DNA from: Pirellulales bacterium
GTDB lineage: Bacteria; Planctomycetota; Planctomycetia; Pirellulales; JAEUIK01
Assembly: GCA_019636335.1 (NCBI GenBank)
Contig: JAHBXR010000015.1
Location: 62,001 to 126,000, forward strand
Reading direction: 5' to 3'
DNA: 64,000 bases
Numbering within the stretch: the stretch's first letter is position 1; every line of letters begins with the position of its first letter. The position numbers and the translations under genes were made by a program. Below are positions 19,108-27,152 of this stretch, piece after piece. The notes under the pieces are model-generated. The model did not search any database. It was given only the letters and a program-made list of their open reading frames with translations, and was not told the DNA's origin.

Positions 19108-21150
19108 ATGAAGACCCTGGTCGCATCAACCAGCTCGACCGAGCCGCTTGCCGGTACGGCCAGCGCGCGCTTTCGCCGGCCTTGGCTGGCGGCCTTGTTG
19201 CTGGCCGTGCTGACGGCGCTCGTCTACGCGCGCACCTTTCACGCGCAGTTCGTTGCCGTCGACGATCAGGCCAACATCACGACCAACAAACACATCAACC
19301 CTCCCTCGTGGTCCGGCCTCAAGAAGACCTGGACCATGTTCTATTTCCAGTATTGCCCGCTGTCGTACATGGTCTGGGCGGCCGACTCCTGGCTGGCGAT
19401 ACGCACGCTCGAACCGGGCACGCAAAAGCACGACGACCTGATCTTCTACGCCGACGATCCACTGCTCGACCCACGTGTCTTTCATGCCACGAACATCGCG
19501 CTGCATGCCACCTGCGTGATGCTGGTCTTTGCCGCGCTCCGGCAGTTGGTCGGCAACGATCGGGCCGCTTTTCTGGGGGCGCTTCTCTTCGCCTGGCACC
19601 CGGTTCAAGTCCAGTCCGTGGCCTGGATCTCGGAATTGCGCAGCCCCTTGGCCGGCACGTTTTCGTTCGCGGCGATCTACTTCTACCTGCGGTTTCGCCA
19701 TGCCGACGACGGCGGGGCGCTCGTCGAGCTGTGGGGGCAAGACGTCGATCCCCCCGGCTCGAGAGCACTCTCCCTCGCTGGGCGCCGCGCGATGTACGCC
19801 TTGGCGTCGATCTGCTTTCTGCTGGCCTTGCTGTCAAAGGCGGCCGCGGCCTCGGTACCGCTCATCGTGATGACGCTCGAGGTGATCTTCTACCGGCGAA
19901 CCCTCTCACGGACGCTGCTGTTGTTCGGCTGGTGGTGCCTGCCGGTGATCGTCCTGGGGGTCGCCATGGGGGGCTCCCAGTCGGAATTCGTCGCGGCGCA
20001 CTCCGGCATGATGCCCGCCTGGTGGCAGCGGCCTCTCGTGGCCCTGTACGCGATCGCGTTCTATCTGCTGAAGCTGTTTCTGCCGCTCGGTCTCACGCTC
20101 GATTATGGCCTGCCGATCCAGCACGTCTTGCAGAGTGGGTGGTTGTACGTGGCCTGGATCTTGCCGGTTTCGCTCCTGGCGCTCGCGGCCTGGCTGCCCG
20201 GCCGGCGCGCCTGGGTGAGTGCCTGCTTTATCTTCGCGGCGGTCGCACTCCCCACAGCAGGGCTTATTTCGCGCGCCGTCGAGAGCATCACGATCGTGGC
20301 CGATCATTACATTTACCTGGGTGTGTTTGCCGCCGGGCTGGTGCTCGCCTGGCTGCTCGCGCATACGCGGCTGCGGGGCTTCTCTCGCGAGGCGGCCCTG
20401 CTCATCTGCCTGCTGGGTCTGCTCACCTTCATGCAGACGGGCTATTGGTACAACACCCGCACGCTGGCCGAGCACATGCTCGACGTCTATCCCGGCAGCG
20501 CGCAAGCCCGCATTCTGCTCGCGCGACTTTACGTCAGCGAGGACAACCCTCCCGCGGCCGAACGCATGTATCGCGAAGCCTATGCCCTGAATCCCGACCA
20601 GATTGGCATCACGGGCCGCGGCAATGTGCGCACCAACCTCGGCTGGTTTCTGATCGATAATGATCGACCCGACGAGGGGGCCCCGCTACTGGTCGATCAA
20701 GTCCTGGCCGATGACGAGGACGACTTGAAGCGGCGACTCTGGCTGCTCGATTACTACTTTGCCCAACGCGATTTCTACAAGGTGATGGAAGAAGCACACG
20801 AGCTGATCGAGCTGGCGCCGACGATCGCCATTCGCGGCCAGCTCGAGATCGACGGCACGCAGCGCGCCTTAACCGTCGGCCATCTGCGCCTGGCCGGCGC
20901 GCTCTACAATTTTGGCCGCTTCCAAGAGGCCTTGGAGCACTGCGAGCAATCGTTGCTCGCCGATTCGCAAAATACCGAGGCACACGCCGTGCGCGCCGAG
21001 GTGCTCGTCCGGCTCGAACGCTACCAGGCGGCGCTCGATGCTTATGAAATCGTGCTGAAGCGCCAACCCGAGAATACACACGCCCAAGCGCAGATCGCCG
21101 CCCTGCGCCAACTGTTGGGCACGCCCCCGCCCACTACCGAGCCCCCCTGA
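19108..21150 (+). CDS. TMTC-like GT-C membrane protein with C-terminal TPRs
   Basis: This 680-residue protein has an N-terminal helix, then a long extracytoplasmic loop with the acidic FVAVDDQANI motif that sits at the catalytic position of GT-C enzymes. About ten further hydrophobic helices reach residue 460, followed by several TPRs (for example ALYNFGRFQEALEHCEQSL and ALDAYEIVLKRQPENTHAQA). The layout resembles TMTC-type O-mannosyltransferases and many planctomycete TPR membrane proteins. It probably uses a lipid-linked sugar, which would pair naturally with the GtrB-like protein upstream. There is no clear Shine-Dalgarno site. It ends 6 bases from the convergent radical SAM gene. Confidence 0.78.
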   Translation: MKTLVASTSSTEPLAGTASARFRRPWLAALLLAVLTALVYARTFHAQFVAVDDQANITTNKHINPPSWSGLKKTWTMFYFQYCPLSYMVWAADSWLAIRTLEPGTQKHDDLIFYADDPLLDPRVFHATNIALHATCVMLVFAALRQLVGNDRAAFLGALLFAWHPVQVQSVAWISELRSPLAGTFSFAAIYFYLRFRHADDGGALVELWGQDVDPPGSRALSLAGRRAMYALASICFLLALLSKAAAASVPLIVMTLEVIFYRRTLSRTLLLFGWWCLPVIVLGVAMGGSQSEFVAAHSGMMPAWWQRPLVALYAIAFYLLKLFLPLGLTLDYGLPIQHVLQSGWLYVAWILPVSLLALAAWLPGRRAWVSACFIFAAVALPTAGLISRAVESITIVADHYIYLGVFAAGLVLAWLLAHTRLRGFSREAALLICLLGLLTFMQTGYWYNTRTLAEHMLDVYPGSAQARILLARLYVSEDNPPAAERMYREAYALNPDQIGITGRGNVRTNLGWFLIDNDRPDEGAPLLVDQVLADDEDDLKRRLWLLDYYFAQRDFYKVMEEAHELIELAPTIAIRGQLEIDGTQRALTVGHLRLAGALYNFGRFQEALEHCEQSLLADSQNTEAHAVRAEVLVRLERYQAALDAYEIVLKRQPENTHAQAQIAALRQLLGTPPPTTEPP

Positions 21151-21156
21151 GCGCCC

Positions 21157-22764
21157 TCAGGTAGAGTTGCTCATCGAAGGCGTGACGGCCAGCGGCGCCG
21201 CGGCGGCACGCCGGGCCTTCTGCCGGCGGAAGAGCACGGCCACACGCTGCTCGGTGGCGGTCTCGTAGCGATTGCGCGCCACGTTGCGAATCAACCGCAA
21301 GAACCGCCAGGGGCGCATCGCGTACGAAATGCTGTAGAACGACAGCAGCCCGAAGTTGCGCCAGAATTGCAGCTCTCGCGCCGAGATCGCCTTGCAGTAC
21401 CCCGACGTAGCAAAGGGATTCAAAAACGCCATCAGCGAGCGGAAATAACGATCGTCCAGCTCGCGGATCACCCCCTCGTCGCGCAGCTCTTGAAACAGCG
21501 CGCTGCCGGGATAGGGCGAGAAGAAAAAGATCGGCATGTCGTAAACGCCCGCCCGGGCCAGACGCCACACGAATCGAATCGTCTGCCAGACATCGGTCCG
21601 CGTCTCGTCCGGAAAGCCGATGATCGCCGTACATTTCACCTGGATGCCCTCGCGGACACTCTGCCGGATCGAAGCGACCATGCGGTCGGGATCGATCTGC
21701 TTCTTGATCCGCTTGAGCGTGCGGAGCGAGCCACTCTCGGGCGCGTAGGTCAGATTGCGGCAACCCGTGCGGTATAACGCGGCGCTCACCTCGGCATCGA
21801 TCACTTCGCTGCGCGTGCCCGAGGGCAACTGCCAGGTGAATTTCAACCCCCGCTTCTCGATCTCGGCGCAGAATTCCAGGATCCAACTGCGCCGCAGCAC
21901 GAACGTCAGGTCGTAGAAGTCGATATTCTCGACGTTGTACTGGCGAATGTGGTCTTCGATCTCGTCGAGCACGTGCGATGGCGTGCGCGCCATCCACAGA
22001 TTGCCGTACATCACCGGATTCGAGCAGAACGTACACTTGTAGGGGCAACCCCGCGTCGCCAGCACGGGCATGCTCCGGCCGCGATACACCCCGTGGCCAT
22101 TGCGATTGTCGAGATAGGCCTCGACCGGAAACAGATCCCACGCCGGGCGGGGCACGTCGTCGACCGCTCGAATGCGCTTTCGCGCGGGGGTCGCCACGTA
22201 CTCGTCGTTGGCATCGAGAAACGCCAGCCCCGTGACTTGCGCCGGATCGCCTTCGGCCGAGAGCACGTCGACGAGCTCGGCCATCGTCTCTTCCCCTTCG
22301 CCCAGCACGCAAAAGCTGAGTGCCCGACAGTCGCGCAGATTGAACTCGGGCAGTGCCGTCAGGTGCTCTCCCCCCGCCACGATCGGCACCGTGGGAAACG
22401 CCTCGCGCAGGGCGTTGATCAATTGCCGCGACCAGGGCCATTCGATCGAGAACATGCAGGAGAGCGCAATCACCTCGACCCGTGGATCGATCCGTCGCAC
22501 GATCTCGTCGATCGGCAGTCCCTGGTAACGATAGCCATCGGTCAGCAGGGCGTGGTCGAGCCCCTCGGCCGCGGCGTCGATCACGCTGACCTTGTGGCCA
22601 TGCTCGCGCACCACGGCGGCGACGTACGCCATGCCCAGCGGCGGCGCGAACGGGGCCGCCCAGGCGCTGGCCGCCGAGATCACCGCCGGCCGAACAAAGC
22701 AGACCCGCATCGGGCGGACCGCCTCGCGGCGTTCGGCCTCGACGATCGGTAGCAATTGAGACAT
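21157..22764 (-). CDS. Cobalamin-binding radical SAM protein (paralog 2)
   Basis: The 535-residue protein is closely similar along its length to the product of 10490-12115: B12-binding-like N-terminus (APPLGMAYVAAVVREHG, VAGGEH, LGEGEET), cluster motif CPYKCTFC (Cys240, Cys244, Cys247), a YAPESGSLRTLKRIKKQ block, and a basic C-terminus (MRPWRFL…NRYETATEQR). I chose the ATG at 22764 instead of the longer ORF start because a GGAG site lies about 10 bases upstream, a TATATT box lies further upstream, and the extra N-terminal residues have no counterpart in the paralog. It is divergent from the third redoxin/cytochrome/copper gene, so both radical SAM genes neighbour members of that family. Confidence 0.9.
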   Translation of the reverse strand: MSQLLPIVEAERREAVRPMRVCFVRPAVISAASAWAAPFAPPLGMAYVAAVVREHGHKVSVIDAAAEGLDHALLTDGYRYQGLPIDEIVRRIDPRVEVIALSCMFSIEWPWSRQLINALREAFPTVPIVAGGEHLTALPEFNLRDCRALSFCVLGEGEETMAELVDVLSAEGDPAQVTGLAFLDANDEYVATPARKRIRAVDDVPRPAWDLFPVEAYLDNRNGHGVYRGRSMPVLATRGCPYKCTFCSNPVMYGNLWMARTPSHVLDEIEDHIRQYNVENIDFYDLTFVLRRSWILEFCAEIEKRGLKFTWQLPSGTRSEVIDAEVSAALYRTGCRNLTYAPESGSLRTLKRIKKQIDPDRMVASIRQSVREGIQVKCTAIIGFPDETRTDVWQTIRFVWRLARAGVYDMPIFFFSPYPGSALFQELRDEGVIRELDDRYFRSLMAFLNPFATSGYCKAISARELQFWRNFGLLSFYSISYAMRPWRFLRLIRNVARNRYETATEQRVAVLFRRQKARRAAAAPLAVTPSMSNST

Positions 22765-22815
22765 GCGTGCGCGACTCCAGACCGAGAATTCGGCAGGCGG
22801 AAAAAGGTCTCCCCA

Positions 22816-22845
22816 AATATAGTTGAATGCCGGGGATCGAGCGAA
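22816..22845 (-). promoter_or_regulatory. Putative promoter for radical SAM paralog 2
   Basis: On the minus strand a TATATT box (22816-22821) lies 18 bases downstream of a weak TTCGCT -35 box (22840-22845). A start near 22809 would give a leader of about 45 bases carrying the GGAG site before the ATG at 22764. Confidence 0.35.
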
Positions 22846-22990
22846 TTTCCCCGCCCATTTTTTCCGGCCAGCAAACGGGCCGCGGCGCATGGTCTACTTC
22901 GCCGTACTCCCCTGACGTCGCAGGTTGCTGGCGTCCTTACGGGGCAGTAAGGTGGATCGAAAGCCGCCCATTTCGCTAGGGAGCCTTGCC

Positions 22991-25900
22991 TTGAAAGCCG
23001 GTCGATCTCGAATCCTCTTCGCCCTGCTCGTCGTCGGTCTCGGCCTGACCGGCGTGGGAGTGTTGCTCGCCTGGTTCCAATCCAACCAGCCGGCCGAACA
23101 GACAGCGGCCCAACCCATCGCCGTGCCACCGGCCGCCGCCGAGCTCGCCTCGCACCGCGCCGACATGACCTCGGTGCGCGACTTGCAAGGCAATCAACGC
23201 AGTCTCGAATCGCTGGCCGGACCGAACGGCACCGTGTTCGCCTTCTTGGGCGTCGAGTGCCCCTTGGCCAATCTCTACGTCCCCCGGCTGCTCGAGATCG
23301 AACAGCAATATCGCGCTCGTGGCATCCACTTCGTGGCCGTCTATGCCCACGAGAACGAGCCCCTCACGGAATCGGCCGCCCATGCCCTCGAGCGCGACAT
23401 CCCTTTCACGGTCGTGAAGGACTTCGGACAGCGGCTGGCCGATAGCCTGGAGGTCACACGTACACCCACGGTCTGCCTGTTCGACGCTCAAGGGGGGCTC
23501 CAGTACCGCGGCCGCGTGAGCGATCAGTTCGGCGTCAACTATCGGCGCGAAAAGGCCGATCGCGAGGATCTGCAACTCGCCCTCGACGAGCTTCTCGCGG
23601 GCCAGGCGATCGCCCAGGCCACGACCCATGCCGACGGCTGTCTGCTCGATCGCCGCCGCGACACGCCCGTGGCCACTCCGTCGACCTACGCCGACGTCGC
23701 GCCGATCCTCGCCGCCAGGTGTGCCGCGTGCCATCGCGCGGGGCAGTCCGCTCCGTTTGCCCTTGCCACCTACGACGATGCCGTGCAGTGGTCGAAGATG
23801 ATTCGCGAGGTGGTGCTCGAGCGACGCATGCCCCCCTGGCACGCGGACGAACGCTACGGCCACTTCGCCAACGATCGCCGTCTCTCGCAGAACGAGATCG
23901 ACCAGCTCGTCGCCTGGATCGACGGCGGGCTCGTGCCGGGCGACGCGGACGTCGAAGCCGGCAAGTTGGCCTCCGTCCCCGCCTGGGAAATCGGCTCTCC
24001 CGAGGCGGTGATTCAAATCGCCGAACCCTTTCAGGTGCCGGCCTCGGGCGTCCTCTCCTACGACTACCTGAGCTTGAGCCCGGACGTGACCGCGCAGGTC
24101 TTCGATCGCGATCGCTGGATCGAGGCCGCGCAGCTCAAGCCATCGAACGCCGCGGTCGTGCATCACATGACGCTGGCGGTGGTCCCCCCCGGGGCGAGAT
24201 CCAATCCCGACGACGCCACCCCCCTGCCGATGCTGGCCGCCTGGGCGCCGGGAGATCCCGTCTTTCGTTATCCCCCGGGCACGGCCCTGCGCATCCCCAA
24301 AGATTCAACCTTAATGTTCGAGGTTCATCACGTACCCAACGGCACGGCGACCCAGAACCAGCCCTCGGTCGCCTTTTCGTTCAGCGACACCCCTCCCGAG
24401 CGCGAAGTACGCCTCGCCACGCACGACCACCTGAGCCTCAATATCCCCCCCGGCGAGCAAGACTATCACGCCGAAACGCACAGCACCTTCGCCGTCGACT
24501 CCCTCATTCTCGGGCTTTATCCGCACGCGCACTTTCGCGGCAAGTCGTTCAGCTTCGAGGTCACTTATCCCGACGGCCAGCGCGAGACGCTGCTCAGCGT
24601 GCCGCGCTTCGACTTCAACTGGCAGACGTTCTACTGGTTGCAAGAGCCGAAACGCATTCCCGCGGGCGCCAAGCTCAAGTGCGTGGCGCACTACGACAAT
24701 TCACGTTACAACTTGAACAATCCCGACCCCACGGCCAACGTACACACCGGCTCGCAATCGACCGACGAGATGATGGTCGGTTGGGTCTTCTTCGTGGCCG
24801 AGAATCCCGCCGAGGACGCCGATGCGAACGAACTGCTCGTCGCCGATCGCACCTCGCAGGTCGAGTTGCTCGAAGGAGATCTGCGCCAGACGGTGGCCGG
24901 CAATTCCGACGACATCGCGGCTCGCTTGAAGCTGGCGCATGCCCTCTATGCGCAAGAGAAATGGGACGCCGCGCAGGCCGAGCTGGAGGCGATCCTCAAG
25001 CTCGATCCCAAGTTCGCTCCGGCGCTCCACTCGCTGGGGCGGATCGCCGAGAAACGTGGCGACGACGAGACGGCGGCGAACTACTTCCGCCAGGCCCTGG
25101 CGATCGTGCCGAATCAAGCCAACTGGTTGAACGACTATGGACTGGCGCTCGTGCGCCTCGAACGCTACGACGAGGCCATCAAGGGCTATACGCTGGGGCT
25201 CAAGGTTGCCCCCGACAGCGCCAAGCTGATGAGCAACCTGGCGTTCGCCTATCTGAAACGAGGTCAGGCCGCGACCGCCGCGAACCATGCCCGCAATGCG
25301 ATCGCCATCGAGCCCGACCTGGCAGCCGCCCACGCCAACCTGGGCCTGGCCCTGGCCGAGCAAGACCAGTTCGACGAAGCCGCCCAAGCGCTACGACGCT
25401 CGCTCGAATTGAACCCCGGCAGCCTCGATATTCAACGCGCCCTGGGCAAGTGCCTCACCTCGGCCAACCGCCCGCAAGAGGCGATCGAGGCCTATCGCGC
25501 CGCGCTCGAGCTCGATCCGCGCGATGCCCTCTCCCTCAGTGGTCGGGCCCTGGCGCTGGCCCAACTCGGCAAGCTGCAAGAAGCCATGCGGGACTTCCGC
25601 GCCGCCCTCGAGCAAAACGACACGCTCGTCGATGCGCACTTCTTCCTGGGGCAATGCCTCGTGGCGACGGGCCAGCCGGCCGCCGGGGCCGCGGAGTATC
25701 GCCGGGCACTCGAACTGAATCCCCACAGCGCGGCCATCGCCAACAATCTCGCCTGGCTGCTGGCGACCCACCCCGACGACTCGCTGCGCGACGGGGCAGA
25801 AGCGGTCCGCCTGGCCGAACTCGCCCAGCAGCGCTCGACGCAAGACGATCCCGGCGTGCTCGATACGCTGGCGGCCGCCTATGCCGAGGCCGGCCGCTTC

Positions 25901-26029
25901 GACGACGCCGTACGCACGATGCAGCGCGTCATCGAGATAGCCGGACAGCGCGTCGACCAGGCGACCCGCGCCGGCATGGAACAGCGATTGAAGCTGTATC
26001 AGTCGCAGCGGCCCTATCGGGATGGGTAG
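22991..26029 (+). CDS. Redoxin / cytochrome c / copper monooxygenase-like protein with C-terminal TPR array, paralog C
   Basis: The protein has about 1012 residues. A membrane or signal anchor (SRILFALLVVGLGLTGVGVL) precedes a redoxin domain (GVECPLAN), a junction Cys (DGCLLDRR), a haem-c site (CAACH) with MPPWH downstream, and the copper-domain motifs VVHHM, VHHVPNG, PHAHFRGK and DEMM. The ligand His and Met residues are kept, although HMH has become HAH and HYTP has become HHVP. From about residue 630 onward there are roughly ten TPRs. I chose TTG at 22991 because AGGGAG lies 8 bases upstream and the product then begins directly with a good anchor; TTG at 22925 and GTG at 22952 are alternatives. 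The TPRs suggest it scaffolds partners. Confidence 0.8.
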   Translation: MKAGRSRILFALLVVGLGLTGVGVLLAWFQSNQPAEQTAAQPIAVPPAAAELASHRADMTSVRDLQGNQRSLESLAGPNGTVFAFLGVECPLANLYVPRLLEIEQQYRARGIHFVAVYAHENEPLTESAAHALERDIPFTVVKDFGQRLADSLEVTRTPTVCLFDAQGGLQYRGRVSDQFGVNYRREKADREDLQLALDELLAGQAIAQATTHADGCLLDRRRDTPVATPSTYADVAPILAARCAACHRAGQSAPFALATYDDAVQWSKMIREVVLERRMPPWHADERYGHFANDRRLSQNEIDQLVAWIDGGLVPGDADVEAGKLASVPAWEIGSPEAVIQIAEPFQVPASGVLSYDYLSLSPDVTAQVFDRDRWIEAAQLKPSNAAVVHHMTLAVVPPGARSNPDDATPLPMLAAWAPGDPVFRYPPGTALRIPKDSTLMFEVHHVPNGTATQNQPSVAFSFSDTPPEREVRLATHDHLSLNIPPGEQDYHAETHSTFAVDSLILGLYPHAHFRGKSFSFEVTYPDGQRETLLSVPRFDFNWQTFYWLQEPKRIPAGAKLKCVAHYDNSRYNLNNPDPTANVHTGSQSTDEMMVGWVFFVAENPAEDADANELLVADRTSQVELLEGDLRQTVAGNSDDIAARLKLAHALYAQEKWDAAQAELEAILKLDPKFAPALHSLGRIAEKRGDDETAANYFRQALAIVPNQANWLNDYGLALVRLERYDEAIKGYTLGLKVAPDSAKLMSNLAFAYLKRGQAATAANHARNAIAIEPDLAAAHANLGLALAEQDQFDEAAQALRRSLELNPGSLDIQRALGKCLTSANRPQEAIEAYRAALELDPRDALSLSGRALALAQLGKLQEAMRDFRAALEQNDTLVDAHFFLGQCLVATGQPAAGAAEYRRALELNPHSAAIANNLAWLLATHPDDSLRDGAEAVRLAELAQQRSTQDDPGVLDTLAAAYAEAGRFDDAVRTMQRVIEIAGQRVDQATRAGMEQRLKLYQSQRPYRDG

Positions 26030-26154
26030 GGAGCAGGGGGGCGTGGGCAGTGCTGTGTCAAACCTCGATGTTCGAGTGCAGTCGAATTTCGACAACTCGC
26101 CCGACAAGAAGTCGAAAGCCAGCCAGCCAACAAGTAATCCCGGCGGCTGGGTGG

Positions 26155-26219
26155 CACCGATCATTTTGCGGACAATGCCCGGCGACGATTGGCGACCATA
26201 AGTCGCAAAATGATCGGTG
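26155..26219. repeat. Long perfect inverted repeat between convergent genes
   Basis: Perfect 16-bp arms (26155-26170 and 26204-26219, CACCGATCATTTTGCG and its complement) flank a 33-base centre. The element sits between the convergent TPR-fusion and RraA-like genes. No U tract follows either arm, so it is not a classical terminator; a miniature mobile element or a protein-binding palindrome is equally possible. Confidence 0.6.
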
Positions 26220-26273
26220 TTGCGAAGCAGCAAGAGGATGGGTGTGGCGATGGCACCTGTTCTACAGAACTTG

Positions 26274-27005
26274 CTAGCGCGACTCCTTTGCGCGGCGGGT
26301 CAAATCGGCCACGACGGCGCTGAACGCCTTGCGGGCCTCGCCCAGCCCTTGCGGTGTCTTCGGGCCGCTCCCCTTTACGTAATCGAGCACGATCTTCTCG
26401 GCGGCGACGAACTCGTCGCCGATCTGTGCGATGGCCGCCGCGATCGAAAGCGGAATATCGGTCACCCCGTTCGCGTCGCCGTGCAAAAGATCTCCCTGGT
26501 TCACCATCATTCCGCCCACGCGCACGGGCAACCCGACGTGCAGAATATGGCAATACGCGTGGGCACAAATCGTCGAACCCGTGAACACGGGATACCGTAG
26601 CGCCCGCACCTGGTCGAGATCGCGTCCGCCGCCGGACGTGATGAGCCCGACCGAACCGAAGGCCTGATAGGTCGAGCACATCACCTCGCCGAAGGTGGCG
26701 GCCACGGGGGGATCGTCGAGATCCTCGAACACGACGATGGCCGGGCCGGGTAATTCGGCGAAGCCCGCCACTTGCTGCTCGAGACTGCCGTACGCATCGC
26801 CGCCACGGGGGGGCGCATCGCTGCGAAACGCGGCGGTCGAGGCAAAGCCCACCATGGGGGGCAACTCGGGAAAGCCCGCTCGAATGCGGCCATCCAGATA
26901 GCCCCGGTTGCGCGGCCGCACGTCGAACAGCTCGATGATGTTGCAGATCGTGGGCGTATCAAAACGAGCGAGCTGCGCGAGCGTGTCGCGTGAAATTTGC
27001 GTCAT
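26274..27005 (-). CDS. RraA-like / HMG aldolase superfamily protein
   Basis: The 243-residue protein has the RraA fold signature: TPTICNIIE near the N-terminus, a GEVMCSTYQAFGSVGLITSG block, and RYPVFTGSTICAHAY, followed by VGGMMVNQGDLLHGDANG, which supplies the Asp and metal-site region of 4-hydroxy-4-methyl-2-oxoglutarate aldolases. The superfamily also includes the ribonuclease E inhibitor RraA and proteins mislabelled as demethylmenaquinone methyltransferases, so the substrate cannot be assigned. I chose the ATG at 27005 because the longer ORF runs upstream through the glnA terminator and has no plausible coding character there. Confidence 0.8.
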   Translation of the reverse strand: MTQISRDTLAQLARFDTPTICNIIELFDVRPRNRGYLDGRIRAGFPELPPMVGFASTAAFRSDAPPRGGDAYGSLEQQVAGFAELPGPAIVVFEDLDDPPVAATFGEVMCSTYQAFGSVGLITSGGGRDLDQVRALRYPVFTGSTICAHAYCHILHVGLPVRVGGMMVNQGDLLHGDANGVTDIPLSIAAAIAQIGDEFVAAEKIVLDYVKGSGPKTPQGLGEARKAFSAVVADLTRRAKESR

Positions 27006-27049
27006 GGAAGCGGGTCGCCTATCGATGGAGCAGCAACTCCGGCGCAAAC

Positions 27050-27088
27050 AAAAAAAAGCCGGACTGGCAGCCAAGCTACCAGTCCGGC
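27050..27088 (-). terminator. Rho-independent terminator of the glutamine synthetase gene
   Basis: A perfect 10-bp stem (GCCGGACTGG / CCAGTCCGGC, 27058-27088) with an 11-base loop is followed on the minus strand by eight T residues. It lies 64 bases beyond the glnA stop codon and just upstream of the RraA-like gene's start, so it separates the two transcripts. Confidence 0.9.
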
Positions 27089-27152
27089 GATGAGAGTCAA
27101 GCGACGAAGTCGCTCGTCCGCGTGACGTGGCGAGCAACCGTTTCACACGCGA

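Noticed and set aside
18894-20660. 588-codon plus-strand ORF in another frame of the TMTC-like gene
   Set aside because: Its product is Arg/Pro-rich with no domain, typical of an off-frame in high-GC DNA.
23719-26277. 852-codon plus-strand ORF in another frame of paralog C
   Set aside because: Its product is Arg-rich and motif-free, while the overlapping frame has haem, copper and TPR motifs.
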